From Tetrahymena thermophila SB210 (lineage: Eukaryota > Ciliophora > Oligohymenophorea > Hymenostomatida > Tetrahymenidae), in contig NW_002476348.1 of the NCBI RefSeq assembly GCF_000189635.1, positions 62,001 through 126,000 on the forward strand: a stretch of DNA of 64,000 nucleotides, in the 5' to 3' direction. Numbering within the stretch: position 1 is the first letter of the stretch; each line of letters opens with the position of its first letter. The notes below the pieces were generated by a model that saw nothing but the letters and a program-made list of their open reading frames with translations, searched no databases and was not told where the DNA came from. Of the stretch, positions 14,977 through 27,877 are shown one piece after another. Both the position numbers and the translations under genes were made by a program.

Positions 14977-17900
14977 ATGATGAAATTACATAATACTTTT
15001 TATTTGGTTACAATTATGGTAAGTTTAATTTAGCAAATATAATGCTTAGATAAAGAGTATATTCCTTAATGCCCTTAACTTTACAAATACTACAGTATTT
15101 AAATAGTAATTTAGATTTAAACTAATTTGTTTCTATTTTAAATATAGATGGCTTTGTGAATGATAAAATATTGAAAATTATTTCAATACCATAAACTAAT
15201 TTAGGAATATTAATGGTATACAATGAATACAACTTTGATTTTGAGCTTATAGTGATAGATTTTAGTTAAAAAATATCGCTTTTACGCAAATCGAGTAAAA
15301 TAATTAGATTTTTTAACATTTTTGAAATAACCTCTACTTATTTATTCATAGTCTATTCCTAATCTCTAGTTTCAATCTTTTATGAAGAATATTAAAACGC
15401 AGTAATTCTTTAGACAAGCTAAGAAATAATTTTTTTGGATTTATACACACTAAATTAAATTAAATCATTTTTATTTGATCCTTTTGATGGAGTGCTTTTC
15501 GATTAATAAAGCTAGTCTTTGTTTTTATACAATTCAATAAAAATAATACAAATTAATATCAAAGATGGATCTACATTAAACTAATTTTAATTAGGTAAAA
15601 TAAAACAGATAACAAAATATTATTTAGATTTTTTTTATAAAAATAGGATAAGTAGGGATAAAATAAAGAATATCACAATGTTAAATTATTTCTATCAAGC
15701 AATAAATAAATAGTTATTTTCTAATATCATTAGACAAATTTGCTATTTTAGTTTAATAAAATAACAATTAACTCTTTTGGCCAATCAAATTAGGTAGAAA
15801 TTTTACTTTATCAATCTAAAGTTTATATTTTTTTTAACTAATAAACAAATAGCCAGCGTTAGCTAAATGATCTCACAATAATTTAATATATATTAAACTA
15901 GAAATTTAAGTTAATTATTTGCAATTTCAGATTCTAGTTAGATAATTAAAATAGTGAATATTGATCCAAACGTGAATGAAATATTACAAATAATTTAATC
16001 ATTCTAAAGTGGTAATTCTAATATTAAAATATAATAAAAATTAATTAATAATTAATTACATTAGAATTAAAAGAATTTATGGTGATAAAGATGCTAATCC
16101 AAGATAATTGTAAAAGCTGCTTTTATCTAATTGTTAGTTGTTTCACAAATAAAAATGATACTTTAGCTAATTCTCTTCTAACTCTTATTTATAATGAAAT
16201 TGATGAAACATTAATTGCTTTTTAAAGAATAAATTAATTTTTTACTGATGTATTTACAATTTACTAAAAAGATTGGGTTATATTTTTAAATAATAATATA
16301 ACAAGTTAATTGTTTGAAATTAAAAACATCAAAAATCAAGATGCTGTATTGTATAGTGGTACATAATTTTTATCTATTAAATTTTATATTGATTTTTTCT
16401 TTATATTAGGCAACATAAAACCACAATTGTTTAATGTCATAGATTCTAATGACCCAAATAGATATATCCTTTTTGATTAAATTAGCCAAATTTTATATAT
16501 TATGGATTTTAGTTTTAATATATTACATAAATTTTATCCACCTTATGGAATATCATAATATGACAGATCTTTTAAACAAATAAAGAATTTATAAGGCTAT
16601 TATGCTATTATAAGCCATTATGATCCTATCTAAGATCCTTATGGAGTTCACGGAATTTATTTGTATAACGAATATACAAACAAAGTAAAATAATATAAAT
16701 AAATTTAAATTTTAAATTATCAATGAAAATATATAGGTAATTTATAATCCTCTTGATCATCCAAATTAGATTAGAATAGAAATAGTGGAATCTTTTGAAT
16801 TAAATTCTAATATTTATATATGCTTTCTTTTTAATACATAATATATATTGAATCCTGCAGGAATATAAGATATAATATAAAAATACAAATATCATCGATA
16901 TGAATGCAATTAATATACTTTAGATTTTGTTTTTATCTAAAAAAATATACTAGATGATAGATAGTTGTATACAGATGGTTTAAATCAACCACCACGAAGA
17001 TGTGGATATCATACAATAAATAAATATTTGGTATGCATAGAATACAATGGTCTAATTCATAAGTGGTCTGTACCTAATTTTGAAATAATTTAGCATTCTT
17101 AAAGTAAAATTATATAATTAAATTTAACATAAGTTAGTAAACTTAATAAATTATAAAGATTTTTTAACAATAATGTGGAATATTTAAGATAGAAAAATGA
17201 ATTTACTTATTGTTTTACTTAAAAAATAAGTTTTAAGATTTAAATAATATTTAAAAATTTAAAAAAATATTTGAAAAATGATTGAATTATTTGAATTTTT
17301 ATATTTATAAATTAATAAATTATTATGACTATTTTTAAAAGTTTAATTTGTTAATTTTTTTATGTTTGGCATTTATTTTAATAACATTAAAAATAATTAA
17401 TAAAGGTAACTGTTTAGATACTTTTATGTTCTTATTTTATCAAGAAATGAATATTGTTATTATTGATTGTTCTCAATATGACACAGTTGTTTATCTAGAT
17501 TTAGATTCCTTAACAATCTAGAAGTTGAGAGAAAATTTCACATGGATGACATCTGGCTATATTAATAAAAACTTTAATTTAGCAGTATTTAGTGGAAACT
17601 AAGATAATACTTTATACTTTTATGATCTAAATTAACCCATATTAAATTCATTTTAATTATCTTGGCTTATAAATACTGATCAATTAACTGTTTCTTCCTT
17701 TTAAATTAGTTAAGATCTATCAAAAATAATATTATTCTCTACTGATTTTTTTGGAGTATTAGAAGCTAGTGATTGTTTAAAAAATATATCAATGTGCTAA
17801 TAAAAATGTTAATTTAATTAATATTTCGACTTGTCATTAGAAAGATAATAATTATCTTAAGATTTTGGGTAAGGAACTTTAGCAAATCCGTTTTTATCGA

Positions 17901-20900
17901 TAAGGTGTATCAAGTATTTATTTTTTTTAAGTAATGAGATTTAATAAGAATTGAATATTTCTTAATACGTTTTGGTAAATGTTTTTATTGACGATTCTTC
18001 ATCGTAAATAGAAATATCTTATAATTTTTAAAATAATGAAATGCTAACTACAGCATTTATTTTAACAAATCTTAAGATACAACCATTAGATCAAAGAAAG
18101 TTAATTAGAGTTAATTGCTAAGAAAGTTTATCAATTTAGGATGCTTATGGGTTAGAAATACTTAATTATATTATTAATTTTAATAACCTAGCTTTACAAA
18201 ATAAATAATTACAAAATATTTCTAATTTATGTCATCTTTAATTTACATCTATACAGATAATAAATATTACTGATTCTAGATATATAATTAATCAAAGTTA
18301 AAGTCATTCAAACTATCCCTTAAACTAATGTGGATAAATGTAATTATAAGATATAAAATTAGTGTCCATAAGGAATTTATAGTTCAACTAAACAAGCATT
18401 ATTAAACCTTTTATCACTTTAAATAATGTCTAAAATGTAAATAATTTTTATTAGAACTTTTAAAAATATTTTATTTTATAGTTAAACATAATAGGATTGG
18501 TCCTTTCAAAGTGCTCTATTTAAACTTAAGGAGTAATATAAATTATTTAAGGTTCTACATAATTGAGTTTATCAAATTTACTGCTAAAAGAAAATAATTT
18601 TAACTACACTAATGATTAACAATAAAATTATTTTTTTGATTGCACAACATGCTCTTTAAATAATTCCTTAATATAAACTAATTTTTTTTATGATATACAA
18701 TTTTTTAGAAGATTTGGATAAATTAGCTAGTTAGATACCAAAAGTAATTCAGTAAATCCTCTCTTTTATTTTAGGAATATATCGATATAGGATAACTTTT
18801 TTAAGGTGAGTAATTCTAAAACAATTTTTATTAGCGCAGTGTTTCCAGAATTAAATTCACCTGATTACTAAATAATAATTTAATAATTTAACTTTTAAAA
18901 TAATTAAATTACGTTAGATAAAATGAATTCTAATTAAATTTAATAGGAATAGAAAGTATCTATTTTTTCCTCTTTAAATATAAATCATATACTAATTTAT
19001 GATATTTATTTAAATAATTTAATGTTCTTAAATTTTTTCACTAGCTAAAATGGATAAGATTTTTAGATTAAAAATCTCTAATTACAAAATAACTTTGGTT
19101 TGTTCACTCATAATTATCCATTAAAATAATAGAATAATTATTACTACTCTTTACTATAGATATAAGACTTTTGTAGTTTATTGATAGAAAACGCTTTATT
19201 TTAAAATTGTACAATAATAAATAACTCGTTTATTTATTTTAGTAATATCATCTAAGACTAAGAGTAAGGCTCGATCAATCTTTAAAACATAACATTTAAC
19301 AAAACAAAGTTATTTAGTTCATAGATTTTCACATAATCTAATCCCATAGAAATCAACTATAATTAGCCAATATAAATAAAAATAATAGAATGTTAATTTA
19401 TAGGTGGAATTTTAAATGCTCCATTAACAAATTTTAAAAAATCAACAACAGGAATTAGTATCTCTGCAGCTTAAGGAAATTTAGATATTTAAAATTCATA
19501 GTTTTATGAAAATCAATCAACAGGATTTTACAATTCATTATTTATTTAGGTTGATACTTTATCTATTAGCTAGTGCTTATTCAAAAATAATACTTCTTAA
19601 ATTTAATTATATGAAATAATAAATTAAAATATTTTTAATTCATTTATTTAATTAATAGCATCACAAATTTACTTTAATAACATCACTTTTAGTTATGGAA
19701 TTTCTAATTATTAGCCTATTTTAAAAGCACAATCTTTAAATTAAAATTTTAATTTGACAATAGAGAATTGTTCATTTGAAAATTCAATATCTCTCAAAGG
19801 ATCTTTGATTTATATTGACTTCTAATAGAGTGTTTCTTTTGTGAAATTAAAAAAAAATATATTTTATAATATCAAAATACAGGAGTACGGTAGTTAGTTA
19901 ATTAGCTTCAAGTAAATTTATTATATTTATAATTAATAAATAATATTTTGATTTTTATATAAAAATAGTAATTTCAATAGATAAGAAAACATATAATTTA
20001 ACCAGCTAACTATGGAAAACAATAATTTAACAAATATATATTCATCTGCAGCTGACTGCTAACTACTTAATTTTGAGAATGGATTTATTTAAATTGAGGA
20101 TGTGTTATTTTCATTGACAGCTATTTAATAACCTTTTTAGTAATATATGAATATACTAAAATACGATATTTTTCCTTGCTTACAGATATTTATTTAAAAT
20201 AGTAAGGCTATTATTAATGATTATAGTTTAACTGGATATTATTCACAATAGTATTTATCAAGCGTACTTTAAAACAATTTAATATTAAATTAGATAAACT
20301 GTAATACACTAATTAAAAATATCACAATTAAGAATCTTTAATTGTAGTAATATTAATCTTTAATATCTTCATAATATGGATTTTTAAATATTACTCAATC
20401 AAAATTTAAAAATATCTTCAAAGATTATTAAAAGAACAAAGATTATATTTAATAATAGAGCTAGTCTTATATTTCAACTCTGAACACAATATTTTAAATT
20501 ACTTAAACCTAATTTAAAAATATATTTTGTTCATAATGCAAGGGAGGTATCTTTTTTTTTGAAAAATCTAATGGCTAGATCAACAATTGTACATTCTCAA
20601 ATAATACAGTAAATTTTTATTAAAATATTCCTTATTAATTATTAATAAAATTCTTTTAGAGTATTACTGGAGGCTCAATTTATTTCTAAAACTTAATAGA
20701 ATAAACAACAATTATTAGCTGCATTTTTGAATAAAATGAATCTTTAGATGGAAATGGAGGTGCTATATCTATATATTATAATCAATAACCAAGATTCATT
20801 TTAAATATACTACATAGTAATTTTAGTGGATGCTCTTCTTAAAACTAAGGAGGAGCAATAGCAATAATATAATAAGAATAATAAAATTATAACTTGGTTA

Positions 20901-23900
20901 AATTATAAAATTTATTTTTTACTGATAATATTGCAAAGATTGCTGGTGCTCTATATTATTAAAATATAATTCCAGTTTAAGAAAATATATTTTATCACAA
21001 TAATAATGCTTAGCTTTTTGGAACTAATTTTTACTCAGGTTTTCCGACATCTCTAAAAATCATAAGTAATTATTTAAAATGAAGTTTTTTTATTATTTAA
21101 TATTTTCTAATACTTTTCATAAAAAAGATAACAAACAAATTATTAGCTTAGATCATCAAAGCTCATTTATAACAAATTTTAGAAGCGGTGATACCTTACA
21201 AGAAATATAAATATAGTTTTATGATTAAAATGATCAACCTATTATTATTTAAGAGCAGGATTTTAAAAATACATGGATATAAATTGATAATAATTCAAAT
21301 GAAGTAGACTGTAATTTACAAGGTGTATAAGTTGCATAATATTTATAAGATAAGTCTTATATAAAAATACCTGAAAATATTTTAACAGGAATACCTTAAT
21401 AATAAATAACCTTAAATATTTATTCAGATTAGATATATAAGATATATAACAATTAAATTGTGAAGTAAAATCTAATTCATTAAATTAAAATAAACTTTAG
21501 AGAGTGTTTATTAGGAGAAATAAAACTTGAGTCAATTTAAGGTACGATTAATTATATAATCTTATTAAATTAACATATTTTTTCATTAGATTAATATCTC
21601 AACAGAACCTTAATATAGTGTATTAGATGTAATACTGGAACATATTCTTTTGATTTTTAAAAATGTAGTGCATGTCCATAAGGAGCAAAATGTTATGGCG
21701 GTTCTAATGTTAGTGTAAGCCAAGGATATTGGAGAAGTAATATTTTATCTACAAATATTATTTAATGCATAAATTAAGATGATACTTCATGTGTTGGAGG
21801 TTATGGAGCTGGAGATTAATTATGTAAAAAGGGATATATTGGCAGTTTATGCTTAGAGTGTGATGTATAATTAAAAATTATTAAATTTTAGTAATTATTA
21901 AAAAAATTTAATTATCTTTTTTAGGAGAAAGGTATTGTTTGGGGAAGTAAATATATTAAAAGAGGTTTTCAATGTTATTAATGCTATAAAACAATATTTA
22001 ATGCAATTCTTATTTCATTAAGTTTGTCTATTATAAATTTATCAATTTATCTTTCAATTAGGAATGAAACTTCCTATACAACCTAAGAAGAAGAATAGGT
22101 AAATAAATAAATTACTTCAAGCAACATAAATAATATAATTATCAACATTTTACTAAACTTCAAATATAATTTCATTCAATTTTTAATAAAATTTATTATA
22201 AGAAAATAAAATGATTAAATAGAATTAAATAAATTTTTAAAAATTAATTAATTCAATTTATTATCTTAATGGTTTCTTTCTTTAAAAATGTTCATAATTT
22301 AAAATTAAAAACCTTTTCTTTTAGTTTTTTTTTGGGGATTTAATGCACCCAAACACAAATATTTAAATTTATTCATAAATTTAAAAAAAAGAGGAAGTCT
22401 GGAATATTGCAATCCCTATAAATAAAAAAAAGTATTTCTTTTAATAGCAAGATATAATATTTTAAGATCTAAAAATCTAGCTAATCAGCAATTATAATCA
22501 AATTTTTTACCCATTATCTAAAAATAATAACTTAAGTTTAGGACTTAAATATAAAATTAACAAAAAACTTGTTTAATTTACCAGGTGTATTAGAATTAAT
22601 GAATCCTATTTCTTCTTAGATAAATGCTTTATAGTGTTTCTTAGACTTTAAAATCTTCCAAATACCTTTAATTTACTCGAAGTTTTTACTTTAGTGCTTT
22701 TTACCTTTGATTTATTTTTTGTCATTTCTTTTGCTAATTAGGTTAGTTTACTTATTAAAAGGCAAAAAGTTCAACTTTTAGATAGTTATTGCAGTATTCT
22801 TCTTTATTTTCTTTTACTTTTAAATTGATATATTTTAGGCTTTTATTTTACTTGTAAGCTGTATATAGATTGAAAATAAAAGCTACATTTTGCAAAACAT
22901 AACTTACGAATGCTATACTGACTAAAGCAAGTTTTATTTGCTCGCAATAGTGACTCCTATTATGATTATTTATGTCTTTATAATACCTATATTAATTTTT
23001 ATATTACTTTACAAAAATAAGTAATAATTAGAATTTTCTGAGCTTTAAAGTAAATTTGGATATCTTTTAAGGGAATATAGAGTTGATAAGTATTATTGGG
23101 AATTTGTGAGAATGATTGAGAGAATGATAATTGTCATTATCCTTGGAATATATTCTTAAGATAGTTTAACAAAATCAGTTTTAATCTTTTTAACAATTAT
23201 AACATATTTCTTCTTTTTACAAAAGCTAAAACCTTACTAAAAACCAATTAATTATAACATTGATTGTTATATGTCAATTACTTTTTTGATTACTTTTCTG
23301 CTTTAGATTTTTTCAATAGAATAAAACTATATATACTTTGAGTTTATAAAATATATAGTTTTATTTGGAACTAATTTATTATTCATAGTTTACCTTTTCA
23401 GACACATATTAAAATTTTTACAATTGAAAATTAGACTATTATGCAAAAGAATTTAGAATTCATAAATTGGATAAATGCTCAAAATAAATAACAATTCAGA
23501 GAATAAGTAGTAAAAGTTTTAAGAAAAGAAATAAAAATTGAAAGATAGTATTATAAAAGGTGTATAAAATATTCTATTAAGTAATTTTGCTATTATTAAT
23601 CATATCTTTTATTAATAAATATTTATTTCTTATAGATTTAAATAAGGAATAAAGATAGAACTACTACTATTTTTTAAAATGTAACTTAAATTTACTTTAA
23701 TTCTCTCCAATTTATAAATTAAAAAAAAACTATTTAAATTTAAATTTTCTTTTTTTATTATCATCATCATTAGATACGTTTAGAAAGAAAGAAAATAAGT
23801 CAGAAAAAAATGAAATTATGGAAAGAAATAGAGGAATAAAAACTATAACTGACTTTTAGAAAACTGATTCTTATTATAATTGTACTATATTAATTCATAA

Positions 23901-24670
23901 TAAAATTAATTTACCACTTATATTTAAGATCCATTCATTAGTATAATAATTTTTTTTTAATTAGAATAAAGCGGTATTCAGTTTGATTAAGCTTTTTTAA
24001 GTAGAAAAGTAATACTAAAAATTAAAAATGTTTTTCTTTCATTTAAAAATGCATTATTTAAAAAAAATAATAGATGATAAAGAATAATGATTCTTAAGAT
24101 AATGATTATAATAGTTCTAAATATCAGGAGTAAGATTATGTAATAAACTAAATTTCTAATACTAAAATATCTATGCTTAACTCTAGTATTATTTCTCCAT
24201 TTTAAATACATAAATAGAATTCAAAGAAATCTACTTTATTACTAAATAAAAGAAAATCTATTTTTAATGCAAAGTCACTTTATAATATTCCTCATATAAC
24301 ATAATAAAAAATGGAAAACAACTCTAATTTAGAATCGAATGTCTAATATATGTCTACAGAGAAAAATGATAAAAATACGAATAATTTGATGCTTAGTTCT
24401 ATTACAGCAAATCCAACAATTTTAACCAATAAAAATTCAAAAAAATCAACTATTATATAAAATAAAAGATAATCAATTTTTAAAGTAGAATCCTTACATA
24501 ATATCCCTCAAATAAATTAATAAAAGCTTGAAGATAACTCGTCATTTGATATAAGTATTTAAAGTTAAATTATAGAAGAATAAAATTTTAATTACATTCT
24601 GACTAACAACTTCCGCTTTATAAAAAATAATAACAATTTAACTAAATAAAAAGAAAATGATAAAATTTGA
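14977..24670 (+). CDS. Giant membrane protein: beta-helix-like ectodomain, Cys-rich module, polytopic C-terminus (paralogue 2)
   Basis: The architecture matches the gene just upstream: signal peptide (MMKLHNTFYLVTIM; a second ATG follows at 14980), a Cys motif (IPQCPQLY, compared with IPSCPQFY in paralogue 1), a long ectodomain and repeats such as NGGAISIYY, QGGAIAI and AGALYYQN at about 20750-20990. A Cys-rich module lies at about 21480-21870 (FRECLLGEI, ACPQGAKCYGG, GYIGSLCLECD). A polytopic region at about 21960-23400 carries YYWEFVRMIERM. The tail ends at TGA 24668-24670 and contains two copies of a repeat of about 65 residues. Introns are numerous and mostly unresolved. Near 15090-15112 a frame change needs either a very short (20 nt) intron or a sequence error. 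Paralogy with the upstream gene is clear from domain order and length (about 9.5 and 9.7 kb). The function is not known. Confidence 0.75.
24140..24560 (+). repeat. Two-copy repeat of about 65 residues in the cytoplasmic tail of paralogue 2
   Basis: Two consecutive segments, offset by 216 nt (72 codons), match: NSKKSTLLLNKRKSIF...SLYNIPHITQQKMENNS from 24218 and NSKKSTIIQNKRQSIF...SLHNIPQINQQKLEDNS from 24434. The similarity extends upstream (MLNSSIISP and MLSSITANP). The copies differ at both DNA and protein level, so the duplication is not recent. The basic KR-S core looks like a docking or phosphorylation segment, which is inference. Confidence 0.8.
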
Positions 24671-25690
24671 AAATAGAAAATTATATAATTAAATTTTATA
24701 TGTTTTTTATTGTGGTTTAAAAAAAATTTTTTATTTATATTTATTTACAGAATATTTATTTTTGAAAATAGCCAAATTTATTTGTAAACAATATTTTAAA
24801 AACTTTTATATTTTCTATATTTTTTAATAATTAAAAACTATATTTTTATTCATATAAATTTTTAGATTTATTTTATTTTTAATTTATTTATACATACTTT
24901 TTATAAATATTTTATAATTTTTTTTTTTTTTTAATAAAATCTTTAATAATTTTTAGTTTTATAACTTCAAATGAAAACAAATAATAATTTTAAAAATGAT
25001 AATAATGTTTAAATAATATAAGCTCATGGTTAAAAAAAAATTGTTTTACTGCGATTAATAAAATATAAATAGTTAAAAAATAGTAAATTAAAAAATTTAT
25101 TCATCAGTTAAAAAAAATTATATTTTTATACCATAAAAATTAGTTTGTTATAGTTACTAAATTACTCAATAAAATTTTGTAAACATTGATTTCTTTTAGA
25201 AAGTAAATGATATTACAACTCTTATCTTACAAAAATATAAATCGCTCATATAAACTGTAATACACTTTAAAAAAGACAATTATATATATTTTTCATTTAA
25301 AGTCCTATATAAAAGATATAAACATAACTTATTATTTATTATTCTATGGCACAATAATTTTTATAATAGAATTTAAATTTACTTGGTATAGCACTAACAA
25401 ATATTAGTCTATGAGATTTTAATTGTTGATTAGCTATATATAAATAATAGGTAATATTTTGTGTTAATATATTATTAAATTAAATGTTTTTGATAATAAG
25501 ATTGTTTATTACAAGAGCTAGTAAGTGGATTTTGCTTTAAAATATATCCAAAAAATTTATAAAAATTAATAAACCAAAAAATTATATAAAATAAGTTTTT
25601 GATAGAATATAAGTATTTCATAAAATTCTAAACACAACCTAGCTGTTTTTAAGATAAAATTATTTTGTAAGAGCTGTTTGAAAAATAGGA
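24671..25690. other. Intergenic region before the deacetylase pair
   Basis: About 1 kb of A/T-rich sequence with long T tracts (about 24919-24932). No frame has coding composition. It holds the 3' UTR of the giant paralogue 2 and the promoter of the first deacetylase. Confidence 0.5.
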
Positions 25691-27432
25691 ATGGAAACAA
25701 AAAAAAGAGTAGCTTATTTTTACAATAACGAAATAGGTAACTACAACTATGGAAAGTTGCATTTAATGAACCCAAAAAGAATTTCAATGACTCATTCCTT
25801 GATTGTAGGTTATGGTGTCTATAAAGATCTTGACGTATACACAACAAGAGAAGCCACCAAAGAAGAGATAATGCAGTTTCATGATTAGGATTATGTTGAG
25901 TACCTTTCTAACTATGTATCGAGTACTAAAATAGATTTTCTAAGAAAGAATGGATGCACTGCTCCTATCATAGATGAGGAAGCTAAAAATGATGTAGAAA
26001 AAAAGAGATAATATGGCATAGATGTTCAAGCTGATTGTCCTGGCTTTGATGGTGTCTATACCTTTAGCCAACTTTCAACAGGTAATAAATTATATTTCCA
26101 TTTTGAACAAGAATTTGAGTTAGTTGGATTTACAGTTTTCAAAATATATACTAGAAAAAATTTACTTGCTTAAATCTTCTCCTTCTATTTAAAGAATTTG
26201 AGTAGAAGAAAGTAATAAATATTCAATAAATAATTAATTATTATCCTAGAAAATGGTGAAAAATAATAGTTAAACACAATTTCAAAAAAAATTATTTTTA
26301 ACCCAAATTTATATTTTAAAATATTTAAAAAATATTCATTTTAGTAAAAATAAAATTTAAATTTAATATCTTAATATTTTTTTTCTTTAAACCATAATTA
26401 GGTGGTTCGATTGATGCAGCTCACTTAATTATAAATAATGCTGCAGATGTAGCTATTAACTGGGGTGGTGGATTGCATCATGCTAAGAAGGGAGAAGCTT
26501 ATGGCTTCTGTTATGTTAATGATATAGTAATATGCATTTTGGAGCTTTTAAAAGTATTTCCTCGTGTGCTTTACATAGATATAGATGTACACCATGGAGA
26601 TGGCGTAGAAGAGGCTTTCTTTACTACAAATAGAGTAATGACAGTTAGTTTTCATGAATTTGGAGAAGATTTCTTTCCTGGAACAGGTGGCCTCAACAGT
26701 AGTGGAGAAGGATTGGGCAAAAATTATGCTGTGAATGTACCACTTAGACCTGGTATGGATGATGAAAGTTATAAATAACTATTTAAAAATGTAATGAATA
26801 AAGTAATGGAAGTGTTTAGACCTGACGTAGTTGTATTCTAAACTGGAGCTGATAGTTTAGCTAATGACAAAATTGGGCATTTTAATTTATCTATTAGAGG
26901 ACATGGCGAATGCTTGACTTACATGCTAAGGTTTAATGTTCCTGTAGTAGTTTTAGGAGGAGGTGGATATACTATTTAAAATGTAAGTCGTTGCTGGGCA
27001 TATGAAACAGGATTACTTGTTAAAAAAAATTTAAATGGACCTATACCTGTTGATGATCCCTTTTTCCATTTATATGAAAAATAGAATATGCTTCACGTTC
27101 CAATTTAGCAAGTAGAAAATAAGAATAGTAAAGAAGATTTAAATAAAATATAAGAAGAGGTCTTTAAGCAACTAAAAGAAGTAGATGCTGCCCCATCAAT
27201 ACCTTTTCATAATGTTCCCAAAGCATTCTAGTATGATGACGATGAATATTTCGAGGAAAATGAATAAGATTAACATCATGATTTTTCTGGAAATACTTAT
27301 AATTTCAATAAGCTTAATGACTATATAAACGGATATTAAACAATGGAGGTCGAATAAAATGAAGAAGTTGGAGTATATAGAAAACAACCTCTATTAATAG
27401 AAAAGAATAGTAGTAGATTTAATCATATTTGA
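25691..27432 (+). CDS. Class I (Rpd3/HDAC1-type) histone deacetylase, copy 1
   Basis: Zinc-dependent removal of acetyl groups from histone lysines; class I enzymes of this family act in the nucleus. Exon 1 is 25691-26081, the intron 26082-26401 (320 nt, GTAATA...ATTAG), exon 2 26402-27432; together 474 codons (473 aa), close to the human HDAC1 length. The start is MGxx-like [13 protein letters not shown]. Catalytic landmarks are all present: His156-His157 in [14 protein letters not shown], the zinc ligands Asp192 and His194 in [11 protein letters not shown], Asp281 in [11 protein letters not shown], and Tyr320 in LGGGGYT. The C-terminal region of about 110 residues is acidic and Q/N-rich ([11 protein letters not shown]) and ends in RFNHI. 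In-frame TAA/TAG codons sit at conserved Gln positions, confirming the genetic code. A close tandem paralogue starts 445 bp downstream. The family call is firm; which named Tetrahymena HDAC this is cannot be decided from memory. Confidence 0.96.
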
Positions 27433-27877
27433 AATTTTTGTGAATATTATATTTTTAGTTCAATAGTATTATTATAATTAAAGAGCAAATTGTATTAATA
27501 TTTTATTAATTTGCTCTTCAAATATTTACTTTTATTATATTTAAAATTAATTTATCCAAATACTATTCTTTACCTATTCTGAAATTTTCACAAATATACC
27601 TATCACTAGTTATATTTTAAAAAAATTAAAATCAAAAGATAATTATGATGTTTGTTTCTATCTAAATTTCTATCTTTATAGTGCATTTAAACATGGTTAG
27701 CTTTGATATCAATCAAGCTAAGTAAGAATGCGATATCAAGATAATTCTTAAAAAAGAGATTTTATATTTGAAATATAAAAGTAAAAAAAGTTTTGAAAAA
27801 GAGAGGGAAAATAAATTATAATATAACCTAAAAATAATTATTTATTTAAGCAAAAAAAGTAAGCTATTCTAAATAAT
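27433..27877. other. Spacer between the two deacetylase genes
   Basis: 445 bp of A/T-rich sequence. An imperfect inverted pair, aattaaagagcaaattg and its complement-like partner near 27476-27515, could form a hairpin downstream of copy 1. No open frame was found. The promoter of copy 2 must lie here. Confidence 0.45.

Noticed and set aside
23987..24211. Minus-strand hydrophobic frame of 74 codons
   Set aside because: Antisense of the polar tail of giant paralogue 2, which continues in a clear plus-strand frame.
25566..25847. Minus-strand frame over the start of deacetylase copy 1
   Set aside because: Shadow of a certain gene; similar antisense frames occur at the same place in copy 2.
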